Assembly (NCBI RefSeq): GCF_000987955.1
Contig: NZ_LAZU01000053.1
Span: forward strand, 248,001-312,000
Direction: 5' to 3'
Length of the DNA stretch: 64,000 bases
From: Paenibacillus sp. DMB20
GTDB taxonomy: Bacteria; Bacillota; Bacilli; Paenibacillales; Paenibacillaceae
Positions within the stretch are counted from its first letter, which is position 1; every line of letters starts with the position of its first letter. The notes beneath the pieces were generated by a model that did not search any database, was not told the origin of the DNA, and worked only from the letters and a program-made list of their open reading frames with translations. Made by a program: the position numbers and the translations under genes. Below, piece after piece: positions 35,768 to 44,544 of the stretch.

Positions 35768-37417
35768 ATGAAATACATAGGAAATAACGAGGAATGCCTC
35801 GAATGGCGTTTCAGTGAACTTACCACCAGGCTATGGAACGTAAAAATGTTTAATGAACCCGGTTTGTGCCTTGCTCAACAGCTTTCGGTACAACCTGCCC
35901 TTATCGTTATGCTAAGAGGGGAGGCATCTCTTGAATCCGAAGACGGCCTAATTCAACTGCATGAAGGCACGGCCTATTTTTGCCCCGGCGGCAAAACATT
36001 CGGTTTAAGCGGAAGGAGCCAAAGCCAGGCATTAGCCTTCATTTTTCATTTTAGTATCTACCGGGCTGTTTGTGGAAGCCGCAGACAGCTTGAAGAGACA
36101 GACGGAGAGCAGCTTGTGATGGGGAACGAGGTATGGACGTTTTCATCCCCGGACCGATTGAACCTTTTGTGCCGTTCCGTTTATGAATGCTTTTACCATA
36201 CCGGCGAAATAAAAAGATGGCGCGCCCAGCTTGATTTTCAAGAGCTGTTGTACGAGTTTTTCTCTGAACTCGGAGAGCGCCGCACCGGCAGCAGGAAGCA
36301 GGGGCTTGAACTGGCAAAAAGCTATATCGATGAACATTTTTTTGAAGATTTGACGATGGAGCATCTGGCGGGAATCGCCGAACTCAGTCCCAATTATTTT
36401 GCCGATGTGTTCAAAAAAACGTATGGTCGGAGCGTAATGGATTATCTGACGCAGACCCGAATGGACAAAGCCAAGAAGCTAATGCTTGGATCCGACTGCT
36501 TGCTAAGGGAAGTTGCGCATTCGGTCGGTTATAAAGACGAGTTTTATTTCAGCCGTAAATTCAAAAAGGAATTTGGTTTTTCACCAACCGCATACATAAA
36601 GAAACGAAAAAATAAAGTAGCGCTTTATGGTTCAACCTCCCTTCTCGGGTTTGTGCTTCCGCTTGAGATCATACCTTATGCGGCGCCGCTTCATCCCAAA
36701 TGGTCAAATCACTATTACCATAAGTTTGGTCCCGAGATCCCCGTTCATCTGGACGCATACCGGCAAAATCATTACAAAACGGCCAATCTGGATAAGCTGG
36801 AGGCTGCCGGGCCCGAAATTATCATTTGCACAGATGAGCTTGAGTCCTGGGAAAAAGAGAGGCTGAGGAATATGGCTCCCATCCACGAACTGCAAGGAGC
36901 AAACGGGGATTGGCGGAGCCAGCTGTCCGGGTTGGCCGATTTATTGGACAGAAAGCCGGAAGCTGCGCAGTGGATGGAATCTTTTCGTACAAAAATGATT
37001 GCGCTGCACCGTAAGGTAACCCCTACTTCGAAACGAAGTCCCAAAATTTTGAGCGCGCGGTTTTATCATGACCAACTCGTTATAAACGATAACCGCGGGG
37101 GGAGAGAAGTCCTGTTTGACCACCTGGGCTGCCGTCTTCCCGATCTTCCCCATGTAATGGTCGACCATATGCCGCTGACATGGGAAATGCTCAGGGAAAC
37201 GGATGCGGATCATGTTCTGCTGCTAGTCCGGCAGGATTCGGAAACGCTGGAACATTGGGCAAGGCTCCAATCCGCTCCGGAGTGGATCTCCTTGCGTCAC
37301 GTCAGGGAAGGCAGGGTTCATCTGTTGCCGTCTTATCCTTGGCGCGAGTACTCTCCGTTTGCTCTTGAACAAATGGCCGAGTCGGCCGTCACGTTTTTAT
37401 CCGGGAATTGTCCATGA
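35768..37417 (+). CDS. btr: Btr-like AraC regulator with siderophore-binding domain
   Basis: This 549-residue regulator has an N-terminal cupin-like region, a central AraC double helix-turn-helix (YIDEHFFEDLTMEHLAGIAELSPNYFADVFKKTYG, VGYKDEFYFSRKFKKEFG) and a C-terminal FeuA-like binding domain (from about residue 290, with KLEAAGPEIIICTDE). B. subtilis Btr has this layout and activates feuABC when it binds Fe-bacillibactin. The ATG at 35768 is chosen because an in-frame GTG at 35723 lies inside the Fur box. Control is therefore double: Fur represses and Btr activates. The btr-feuABC-besA order matches B. subtilis. Confidence 0.88.
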   Translation: MKYIGNNEECLEWRFSELTTRLWNVKMFNEPGLCLAQQLSVQPALIVMLRGEASLESEDGLIQLHEGTAYFCPGGKTFGLSGRSQSQALAFIFHFSIYRAVCGSRRQLEETDGEQLVMGNEVWTFSSPDRLNLLCRSVYECFYHTGEIKRWRAQLDFQELLYEFFSELGERRTGSRKQGLELAKSYIDEHFFEDLTMEHLAGIAELSPNYFADVFKKTYGRSVMDYLTQTRMDKAKKLMLGSDCLLREVAHSVGYKDEFYFSRKFKKEFGFSPTAYIKKRKNKVALYGSTSLLGFVLPLEIIPYAAPLHPKWSNHYYHKFGPEIPVHLDAYRQNHYKTANLDKLEAAGPEIIICTDELESWEKERLRNMAPIHELQGANGDWRSQLSGLADLLDRKPEAAQWMESFRTKMIALHRKVTPTSKRSPKILSARFYHDQLVINDNRGGREVLFDHLGCRLPDLPHVMVDHMPLTWEMLRETDADHVLLLVRQDSETLEHWARLQSAPEWISLRHVREGRVHLLPSYPWREYSPFALEQMAESAVTFLSGNCP

Positions 37418-37466
37418 AAAATCGGATGATTGTCCATGGCGCATGACCCGGTTCTCCTTTACTATC

Positions 37467-37485
37467 AATAATGATAATCATTATC
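37467..37485 (+). promoter_or_regulatory. Fur box upstream of feuA
   Basis: AATAATGATAATCATTATC matches 18 of 19 positions of the Fur consensus and lies 38 bases before the feuA start. Confidence 0.9.
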
Positions 37486-37522
37486 AATTATAGATTGGAT
37501 CGAAGGGAGAAGTCAGAAAAAG

Positions 37523-38539
37523 ATGAAAAGAATGAAGTTGATGCTGGGCTTACTCATCGTGGTTGCCATGATGTTATCCGCTTGCGGAAAAGAAAATAAG
37601 CAGGGCAATGCCGCTGAAAAGGGGGCACCCCAAACGGCGGTTGCAACAGATGCACCGAGCGGACAAGATGCAGGATCAGGGTCTGGGTCCGAGACCGGTA
37701 CAAAAGTGGTGAAATACCTTGATCAGGAATATACCCTGCCGTCCCAAACGGAGCGGATCGTCATTACCGGCGCCGTCGAGGCGATGGAAGACGCGATCGT
37801 GCTGGATGTCAATCCTGTGGGAGCCATTACGGTTGCAGGACAATTCCCGGAGATGTTCCAAAGCATTACGAAGAATGCCCAGTCCGTAGGGGAAAAGACC
37901 GAGCCTAATTTCGAAACCATACTGGCCCTGAAACCGGACGTGATCTTAGGTTCCTCGAAGTTTAAGCCGGAAGTGGTGGAGCAGTTGAATAAAATCGCGC
38001 CGACCATACCTTATTCCCATATTTCTTCCAATTGGGAGAGCAATTTGAGACTGCTCGGAGAGCTGAGCGGCAAGCAGGAACAGGCGGAAAAGGAGATCGC
38101 GAAATACAAATCCGATCTTGAAGCGGCCCAAACTCAAATCGGCGATTCCCTAAAAGATAAAAAAGTGGTTGCCGTGCGAATCCGGGGGGGAGAATTGTAT
38201 ATCTATCCGGCAGCCGTCTTTTTCAATCCCGTTTTATATGAGGATCTCGGTTTAGCCGCTCCGGAGGAAGTGAATGCAGCTAAGGCCCAGGAATTGGTCT
38301 CGAAAGAAAAATTCGCGGAGATGAATCCGGACTACCTGTTTATCCAATTCTCGCCGGATGAAAACAAGGAAACGCCGGATGCGCTGGAACAATTCCAAAA
38401 CGATCCGATCATCAAAAACCTGGATGCATTCAAAAACGGCAACGTGTTTGTTAATGCGGTTGATCCGCTCGCCCAAGGCGGGACGGCCTACAGTAAAATC
38501 GAGTTCTTGAAAGCCGCAGTAACCCGGCTTGCAAAATAG
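37523..38539 (+). CDS. feuA: Iron-siderophore-binding lipoprotein
   Basis: This 338-residue class III binding protein has a lipoprotein signal (MKRMKLMLGLLIVV, LSACG) and a Gly/Ser/Ala linker to about residue 55. The FeuA/FhuD fold follows, where LALKPDVILGSSKF and KIAPTIPYSHISSN are typical. It should bind a ferric catecholate siderophore such as Fe-bacillibactin. It is the first gene of a Fur-boxed operon with two permeases and an esterase. No ATPase is encoded here, so a shared ATPase such as YusV is expected, as in B. subtilis. Confidence 0.88.
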   Translation: MKRMKLMLGLLIVVAMMLSACGKENKQGNAAEKGAPQTAVATDAPSGQDAGSGSGSETGTKVVKYLDQEYTLPSQTERIVITGAVEAMEDAIVLDVNPVGAITVAGQFPEMFQSITKNAQSVGEKTEPNFETILALKPDVILGSSKFKPEVVEQLNKIAPTIPYSHISSNWESNLRLLGELSGKQEQAEKEIAKYKSDLEAAQTQIGDSLKDKKVVAVRIRGGELYIYPAAVFFNPVLYEDLGLAAPEEVNAAKAQELVSKEKFAEMNPDYLFIQFSPDENKETPDALEQFQNDPIIKNLDAFKNGNVFVNAVDPLAQGGTAYSKIEFLKAAVTRLAK

Positions 38540-38561
38540 TTCAGTATAAGGCGTGTTGAAT

Positions 38562-39570
38562 ATGTCGTTTAAACGTTCGCTGCCGGCGGTTATCCTTGCG
38601 ATAGCGCCGGCAGCCGTTGTATTGGTCATTATGGCTTCGATTTTATACGGAGCGAAAAACATTTCGGCACAAGTGATATGGGATTCTGTTTTTGCCTTTG
38701 ATGCCGATAACGTGGATCATCAAATTATTATATCGTCAAGGCTGCCGCGTGTGATCGGGGCGATGCTCATCGGCGTTTTTCTCGCCGTTTCGGGAGCCTT
38801 GATGCAGGGGATGACCCGGAATTACCTGGCTTCTCCATCCATCATGGGCGTATCGGACGGCTCCGTTCTGGCGGTGACGCTCTTTATGGTCTTTATGCCG
38901 AACGGCAATCCGAACCTTTACATCGCCAGCTCCATGATCGGCTCCGCGATCGGCGCAGCCATCGTTTTCGGGCTTGCCTGGTGCATTCCGAACGGCCTGA
39001 GCCCCGTCAGGCTGGCCATATTGGGAACGATCATCGGAACCTTTTTAAGCGGAGCTGCAGACGCCATCGCGACTTATTTTCAGGTGTCCCAAAACATAAG
39101 CTTCTGGTATAACGCCAGGCTGCACCGGATGGATCCCGAATTGATCAAGTTAAGCATCCCGTTTGCTGTAGTAGGCTTGACGCTGGCCCTGTGCATATCC
39201 AAATCGGTATCGGCTCTTTCTCTTGGGGAGGAGACTGCCAAGGGGCTAGGTCTGCGGGTCGGCCTTACCAAAGCATTGGCGATTCTGTCCGTGGTCATAT
39301 TGACGGGCGTATCGGTAGCGCTGGCCGGTAAAATCGCCTTTGTCGGGCTGGTCATACCGCATATCGCGAGGTTTTTGTCGGGCTCGGATTACCGCTGGAT
39401 CATTCCGGTGTCCGGGGCGCTTGGGGGCGTTTTTTTTGGCGCTCTGCGATATTGCCGCCCGTTTTGTCAATTATCCCTTTGAAACGCCTGTAGGGGTAGT
39501 TACGGCTTTAATCGGTGTTCCCTTCTTCTTGTATCTGATCAAAACGAGAGGAGGAGACCATCGTGCTTAA
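38562..39570 (+). pseudogene. feuB: Iron-siderophore permease FeuB-like, frameshifted in a T8 run
   Basis: This is a FecCD-family permease with about nine helices: ISSRLPRVIGAMLIGVFLAVSGALMQGMTRNYLASPSIMGVSDGS is typical. The ATG at 38562 follows AAGGCG. At 39431-39439 a run of eight Ts shifts the frame and gives an early stop at 39482. With seven Ts the protein reads GGVFLALCDIAARFVNYPFETPVGVVTALIGVPFFLYLI to 39570, the normal FecCD C-terminus. This could be a sequence error, a true mutation, or a run that is partly corrected by polymerase slippage. The restored end overlaps feuC by 8 bases, as operon partners often do. Confidence 0.85.
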
Positions 39571-40585
39571 ATCCTCGAATGCCCGGGTATGGGCCGTTAT
39601 GGCGGTCGGGATTGCTTTGGCAGCCGCTGCGGCGTATCTCAGTTTAACGAACGGGACCTTCGATATGTCTGTTTGGGAGGTCCTGAAAACGCTGCTGCGC
39701 ATCGATCCCCGGCCGGATTTTACACTGGTGGTGTTTGATTTCAGGCTTCCCCGCATCGTACTCGGAGCCCTTGTCGGCTTGGCGTTGGGCATGGCCGGCG
39801 CGGTGATTCAAGGCGTCACCCGGAACGGGCTGGCGGACCCCGGAATTTTGGGCATTAATGCCGGGGCCGGCATGGCGGTGGTCTTGTTCATGTTATTGTT
39901 TCAAGGCACCGTTACGGCTTCCGGATGGCTTGGGGTAATGATGATGCCGTTGTTTGGGGTGGCAGGAGGCATGGCCGCCGTAACCGTCATCTACATGTTT
40001 GCCCGTCAGGGCGGGCGGCTTGACCCGCAGCGGCTTATCCTTGTCGGCATTGCCATCGCTTCGGGATTCGGAGCCGTAACGATGTATGCTTCCCTGAAGA
40101 TGAATCCGAAAGATTACGAGATGGCCGTCGTTTGGCTGTCCGGAAGCCTTCACAGCGCGAACTGGAAGTTCGTGGCCACGATGCTTCCTTGGCTCGTTCT
40201 GCTTCCGCCCGTCATTTGGATGCGGGCTCACGTGCTGGATCTGTTCCAGCTGAGCGGGGACAGCCAGACAGGTCTCGGCGTACGGGTGGAACGCGAAAAA
40301 AATATTTTTCTGCTGTGCAGCGTCGGACTGGTCAGCGCCAGCGTTGCCGTTTCCGGCAGCATCGGTTTTGTCGGATTGATCGCTCCCCACATGGCCAGAC
40401 AGCTCGTGGGCTTGAAACATAAACATATCATCCCCGTCAGCGGAGTGGTCGGTATGGTTATGGTGCTGATCGGCGATTTTATCGGCAAAACCGTGTTTGC
40501 CCCGGCCGAGCTGGCCGTCGGCATCGTCATTTCCATGATTGGAGTGCCTTATTTTATTTTTCTCTTTATTCGTTCGCGAAAATAG
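39563..40585 (+). CDS. feuC: Iron-siderophore permease FeuC-like
   Basis: This 340-residue FecCD-family permease starts at a GTG at 39563 with GAGGAGGAG upstream. Typical features are DFRLPRIVLGALVGLALGMAGAVIQGVTRNGLADPGILGI and the cytoplasmic loop GSIGFVGLIAPHMARQLVG that meets the ATPase. It pairs with FeuB to form the channel. Confidence 0.9.
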   Translation: MLKSSNARVWAVMAVGIALAAAAAYLSLTNGTFDMSVWEVLKTLLRIDPRPDFTLVVFDFRLPRIVLGALVGLALGMAGAVIQGVTRNGLADPGILGINAGAGMAVVLFMLLFQGTVTASGWLGVMMMPLFGVAGGMAAVTVIYMFARQGGRLDPQRLILVGIAIASGFGAVTMYASLKMNPKDYEMAVVWLSGSLHSANWKFVATMLPWLVLLPPVIWMRAHVLDLFQLSGDSQTGLGVRVEREKNIFLLCSVGLVSASVAVSGSIGFVGLIAPHMARQLVGLKHKHIIPVSGVVGMVMVLIGDFIGKTVFAPAELAVGIVISMIGVPYFIFLFIRSRK

Positions 40586-40610
40586 GGAATCCATTATACA
40601 GGAGGAGCAT

Positions 40611-42164
40611 ATGAATCGATTTCAACAGCTCGTCGTGGGGCAGAGAGAAGTCATCCTTTACCTGCCGCCGTCCTATGAAGCCACGAACAGGTTTTATCCG
40701 GTTGCATACGTTCAGGATGGCGGAGACCTTTTTACCGATGGTTTAAATTACTTGGAGCATCTGTTTGCTGCCAATCGCCTGGAGGAGGCCATCCTTGTCG
40801 GTGTCGTTACTCCTTCAAGAAACGATGAATACACCCCCTGGCCGGCTGATCCCCTGTTGGACGGTTATCCAGCCTTCGGAGGCAGTGGGAAGGCATATGT
40901 GGACGAGCTCGCGGATGTGGTTAAGCCGTATATCGATAGTCGTTACCGCACGCTGAGGGAGGCTGATTCCACCGCCATGATCGGCGCTTCCCTCGGCGGT
41001 TTGGTATCCCTGTTTGCAGGCTATTGGCGGCCGGATGCCTTTGGACGCATCGGGCTGCTGTCGGCTTCCTTTTGGTATGAGGGGGTCATGGATTACATAC
41101 GGAACCACGAAGCTCCGAACTTGGAGCAACGCGTGTACATGTCCTTCGGGAGCTGCGAAGGGATATATAAAACGAGTATTCAGAAAAATATGGTTCCTTG
41201 TTCAAAAGAAGCACATCGCTTATGGCTGGAGAAAGGATATCCGGAAAGCCATCTGAAGCTGGCCATAGACCCGGATGGAACGCATGATGCGCTGTTTATG
41301 CTAAAGCATTTTCCTGAAGCGTTGAAATGGCTGTTTGATAAGGAAGCTGCCGTTCCGGATAACCGCATGAACGCCGATATGGGCGCTTACCGCGTACCGG
41401 GGACTCTTACTTGGGAGATGAAGTCTAGCCGTACGGGACGCGAGTACCGCATATTCATTGCGGTGCCTGTCGTTCCCCCGCCTGAAGAAGGGTATCCCGT
41501 GTTGTATGCTCTGGATGCCAATGCCTCTTTCGGCTCTTTGGCGGAATCGCTCCGGCTGCAGTCTCGCGGTCCGCATGGAATACCTCCGGCGCTCATCGTC
41601 GGCATCGGTTATGATTCCGAGGATCCGATCGTAAGCAAGGAACGGTTTATTGATTATACGGTACATGCGGATGAAACGGAGCTTCCTCCGCGGCCGAACG
41701 GTTCCGCCTGGCCGGCGACCGGCGGAGCCGAAGCGTTTCTTGCGTTTATTGAAGAGGAGTTAAAGCCGGCCATCGAACGGTCTTTTCCGGTTAACCGGGC
41801 CAAACAGTCATTTTTCGGACATTCCCTTGGCGGTTTTTTAACTCTGTACGCGCTGTTTACCCGTCCCGCGGCTTTTCGGCGGTATATTGCGGCAAGCCCC
41901 TCCATATGGTGGAAGAATCATATGCTGCTTGAGCTGTTGAACGCCAAGAAAGCCGGATTCGAATCATTGGAACCGGGTGCGGAACTGCTGCTTTGCGTGG
42001 GAAGCGGAGAAAAGCCGTCCATGATCGCGGATGCCAAGAAGCTGCATCAGGTTTTGGATAACGTCCGGGGGCTTCCGCATTCTTTTCTGGAAGTGGAGGG
42101 CGAAGGCCATGTCTCCGTGCTCCCGGCACTGATCAGTCCGCTGCTTCGTTATGTTACGGGATAA
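40611..42164 (+). CDS. Double-domain siderophore esterase (BesA/IroD type)
   Basis: This 517-residue protein contains two alpha/beta-hydrolase (esterase D) domains in tandem. The first (about residues 1-245) has the nucleophile elbow GASLGG and a DGTHD His. The second (about 260-517) has GHSLGG and a GEGHVS His. Family members cut the trilactone of enterobactin or bacillibactin to release iron in the cytoplasm, and there is no signal peptide here. B. subtilis BesA, encoded at the same place after feuC, is a single domain of about half this length. The ATG at 40611 follows AGGAGG. Confidence 0.85.
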   Translation: MNRFQQLVVGQREVILYLPPSYEATNRFYPVAYVQDGGDLFTDGLNYLEHLFAANRLEEAILVGVVTPSRNDEYTPWPADPLLDGYPAFGGSGKAYVDELADVVKPYIDSRYRTLREADSTAMIGASLGGLVSLFAGYWRPDAFGRIGLLSASFWYEGVMDYIRNHEAPNLEQRVYMSFGSCEGIYKTSIQKNMVPCSKEAHRLWLEKGYPESHLKLAIDPDGTHDALFMLKHFPEALKWLFDKEAAVPDNRMNADMGAYRVPGTLTWEMKSSRTGREYRIFIAVPVVPPPEEGYPVLYALDANASFGSLAESLRLQSRGPHGIPPALIVGIGYDSEDPIVSKERFIDYTVHADETELPPRPNGSAWPATGGAEAFLAFIEEELKPAIERSFPVNRAKQSFFGHSLGGFLTLYALFTRPAAFRRYIAASPSIWWKNHMLLELLNAKKAGFESLEPGAELLLCVGSGEKPSMIADAKKLHQVLDNVRGLPHSFLEVEGEGHVSVLPALISPLLRYVTG

Positions 42165-42318
42165 AAATGGGACATGTGCCGTGAAGTTCTGACTAACTTA
42201 TTTTCGCACGTTTTACTTATCGCCAAGAATCGCGGAACATGTCCCGACTAGCCCTTTCCGTACGGTTCAAGATGGGTCGGGGAAGCCGGAAAGCCAAATT
42301 ATATATTTGTATATTCAA

Positions 42319-42360
42319 AAAGCCTTAGCCCGGTCAGTTTCCGGTCTAAGGCTTTATTTT
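42319..42360. terminator. Terminator after the siderophore operon
   Basis: AAAGCCTTAG-C-CCGG / CCGG-T-CTAAGGCTTT encloses a 7-base loop and is followed by ATTTT. It lies between convergent genes. The 150 bases before it hold only a weak distant repeat (GGGACATGT / ACATGTCCC). Confidence 0.8.
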
Positions 42361-42412
42361 GTTCAACCGGAAATCCTGCCATTTCTCGGTAATCTCGCAT
42401 GATTGCATGCGG

Positions 42413-43060
42413 TTATTCATCCCTTGAAGAATGGTCTTCATCCAGAACCGACGAATAACTCGGATACAAGCGCCTTATGCAGGAAGGGCAGATGTCGTGC
42501 GTGAATTCAATCGGCATCCGGTTCTCCAAATAACTTTCCACGGGTTCCCATGCATCATCCGTGTGAACGTGTTTGCAAACCGCGCAGATGGGAACATGCC
42601 CCGGCAATGTGCATGTATGGGAAAGGGCCTGCTCCAAGCGGATTTCTTTTTTCTTGAATCGTGTAATATCCGAAAACGAAATGACGGCTCCCTCGATCCG
42701 TGAGCCCTGATTGAAGGTCAGAGGCTGGGCCTCGCATAAAACCCAAATTGTTTTTCCGCGCCAGTCGATGGGGTATTCCGCAATGTAGTCCGGCTCGCTG
42801 CCTTGAAGAATATTTCGAATAGAGGGCAAGTATATTTCCTCAAAAAATACCCTGTAAGAGGAACTTCCGAACTCATTCGGATTCAATTCGAATAAGGAGA
42901 TGCCTTGGGTAATGATGTCCGGTGAAATGCCGTGCTTTTCGGCCATCGATTTCAGGGGCTCGTTAATTTGGTCAATCGTGCCGTCCCGGCTGATGATCAT
43001 CATGCCTGATTTAATGTAATGAATGGCATCATTCCATGACGGAGAGAAAATTTTCGGCAA
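42413..43060 (-). CDS. PAS-domain protein with C-terminal Cys motif
   Basis: This 215-residue soluble protein has one PAS domain (about residues 8-140: YIKSGMMIISRDGTIDQINEPLKSMAEK, WRGKTIWVLCEAQPL, GAVISFSDITRFKK). A C-terminal module reads ICAVCKHVHTDDAWEPVESYLENR, then FTHDICPSCIRRLYP, with two C-x-x-C pairs. The latter matches a segment often found at the end of PAS regions in two-component proteins and looks like a metal site. There is no kinase, cyclase or DNA-binding domain, so output would need a partner. The TTG at 43060 follows GGAGGAG. It is divergent from a Xre regulator. Confidence 0.75.
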   Translation of the reverse strand: MPKIFSPSWNDAIHYIKSGMMIISRDGTIDQINEPLKSMAEKHGISPDIITQGISLFELNPNEFGSSSYRVFFEEIYLPSIRNILQGSEPDYIAEYPIDWRGKTIWVLCEAQPLTFNQGSRIEGAVISFSDITRFKKKEIRLEQALSHTCTLPGHVPICAVCKHVHTDDAWEPVESYLENRMPIEFTHDICPSCIRRLYPSYSSVLDEDHSSRDE

Positions 43061-43153
43061 CCTACTCGCTCCTCCGGTTTAATTACTTGGTCAAAGAAAA
43101 CTACGGATACACGGTAAATATGGTATAATTTAGACGTATACACCCTATTATAC

Positions 43154-43191
43154 ACGTAATTACGTCATATATCAAGAGAAAAATTACGTAA
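43154..43191. promoter_or_regulatory. Paired palindromes between the PAS and Xre genes
   Basis: ACGTAATTACGT (43154-43165) and TTACGTAA (43184-43191) share the TTACGT half-site and lie between the divergent genes. They are candidate operators for the Xre protein. Confidence 0.45.
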
Positions 43192-43232
43192 ATAAGTATT
43201 TTTTTAAACAGCACTGGGAAGGCGGTTGCTTG

Positions 43233-43598
43233 ATGCAGTCTATATACCAACGAATCGAACATCTAATTGAAAGCCGGGGAATGACGAAAAAAGCTTTTTG
43301 CGAAAGCCTCGGAATCAGCACGGGGAACTTTGGAGACTGGAAAAGAGGGAAGACAACGCCGAGCACGAATAAACTGATCGAAATTGCCGCATTTTTCTCC
43401 GTGAGCCTGGATTGGCTCATTATCGGAAAAGGAAGCCCGTCATCCGGCGTGATGGAAATCCGCGAGGGTTACGGAACCGAGGCGGCCGACGGGGAAGCGG
43501 TGCAGGTTGAAGGCCTATCCGACCAAGAGAAACAATTCATTAAGGAATACGTGGAATTTACGGAGTACAGGAAGCATAAAAATAATCGGGCTGAGTAA
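43233..43598 (+). CDS. Xre-family regulator
   Basis: This 121-residue protein has an N-terminal Xre helix-turn-helix (IYQRIEHLIESRGMTKKAFCESLGISTGNFGDWKRGKTTPSTNKLIEIAAFFSVSLDWLI) and a short acidic C-terminus. AAGGCGG at 8 bases supports the ATG at 43233. It probably controls itself and the divergent PAS gene through the TTACGT repeats. Confidence 0.85.
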   Translation: MQSIYQRIEHLIESRGMTKKAFCESLGISTGNFGDWKRGKTTPSTNKLIEIAAFFSVSLDWLIIGKGSPSSGVMEIREGYGTEAADGEAVQVEGLSDQEKQFIKEYVEFTEYRKHKNNRAE

Positions 43599-43656
43599 TG
43601 CGGTTTGTGCTTTAAACCGGCATGAAGTTCAGCGGTTGAGGAAGGAGATACGATTT

Positions 43657-44277
43657 ATGTATGATTGTATCATTTTTGATGTCGACGGAACTTTGATCGA
43701 TACCGAAGCTGCGGTTCTCGGTTCCCTCAAGAAATTTTTGGCCGAAAAGGGCTGTACCGTTCCGGTTGACGAAAACCTCCGTTTCGCGCTTGGCATTCCC
43801 GGAAAGGATGCGCTCTTGAAACTCGGGATTCAAGACACGGAGGAAGGCTGCCGGATATGGAATGAATACATGAAGGAATTTATGGATGACGTTCATCCGT
43901 TTCAAGGAACCAGGGAAGTCTTGGCTGAGCTCAAGAGTAAGGGGATACGGACCGGAATCGTGACCTCCAAGACCCGGCAGGAACTGCAGGATGATTTCGT
44001 TCCATTCGGCCTGATGGATCAACTGGATGTTGTCGTTTGTGCCGACGATACGGAAAAGCATAAGCCATGCCCTGAACCGCTGCTGAAATTCCTGGAAATT
44101 TCGGGTGCGGATCCTGCCCGATCGATTTATATCGGGGATACGATGTATGATGCCGAATGCGCGTCCGACGCACACGTGGATTTTGGATTAGCTTTGTGGG
44201 GAGCACCGTCGCCCGATCAGGTCAAGATTGCCGCACATCGGCTGAAGCACCCATCGGATATTACGAGCTTGGTCTGA
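43657..44277 (+). CDS. HAD-superfamily phosphatase (PGP/beta-PGM-like)
   Basis: This 206-residue HAD hydrolase has all four motifs: DVDGTLIDTE (nucleophile Asp), TSK, the Lys in KHKPCPEP, and GDTMYDAECA. The cap domain between motifs I and II is of the alpha-helical C1 type seen in phosphoglycolate phosphatases and beta-phosphoglucomutases. The substrate is unknown. AAGGAG at 9 bases sets the ATG at 43657. Confidence 0.88.
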   Translation: MYDCIIFDVDGTLIDTEAAVLGSLKKFLAEKGCTVPVDENLRFALGIPGKDALLKLGIQDTEEGCRIWNEYMKEFMDDVHPFQGTREVLAELKSKGIRTGIVTSKTRQELQDDFVPFGLMDQLDVVVCADDTEKHKPCPEPLLKFLEISGADPARSIYIGDTMYDAECASDAHVDFGLALWGAPSPDQVKIAAHRLKHPSDITSLV

Positions 44278-44296
44278 AATTAGGAAATATTTCAAC

Positions 44297-44325
44297 TTTA
44301 CATTTTGGTTTAAGATCTATATAAT
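44297..44325 (+). promoter_or_regulatory. Promoter of the second tRNA-Leu
   Basis: TTTACA (44297-44302) and TATAAT (44320-44325) are 17 bases apart, about 36 bases before the tRNA. Confidence 0.8.
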
Positions 44326-44361
44326 AAGGAATGTTCTCTTGTGGAACGTCTCCTTATATAT

Positions 44362-44444
44362 GCGGTAGTGGTGGAATGGCAGACACGCTATCTTGAGGGG
44401 GTAGTGGGTGTATACCCGTGGAGGTTCGAGTCCTCTCTACCGCA
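44362..44444 (+). tRNA. tRNA-Leu (GAG), copy 2
   Basis: All 83 bases are identical to the copy at 34926-35008, with anticodon GAG. This copy stands alone with its own promoter and terminator. Confidence 0.94.
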
Positions 44445-44460
44445 TCATAACTTTTTCGAA

Positions 44461-44501
44461 ACAAAAACCAGTCTTGAGCATCAAGGCTGGTTTTTGTTTT
44501 A
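44461..44501. terminator. Terminator of tRNA-Leu copy 2
   Basis: ACAAAAACCAG-CTTG pairs with CAAG-CTGGTTTTTGT, with one mismatch, and is followed by Ts. It also faces the convergent rocD gene. Confidence 0.8.
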
Positions 44502-44544
44502 TCTATTTTTATTTAGCTATAGAAGTTTATTTTCAATTGATTGC

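Noticed and set aside
42169..42245. Distant inverted repeat GGGACATGT / ACATGTCCC
   Set aside because: Nine pairs 59 bases apart in an intergenic region are not enough to call a structure or operator.
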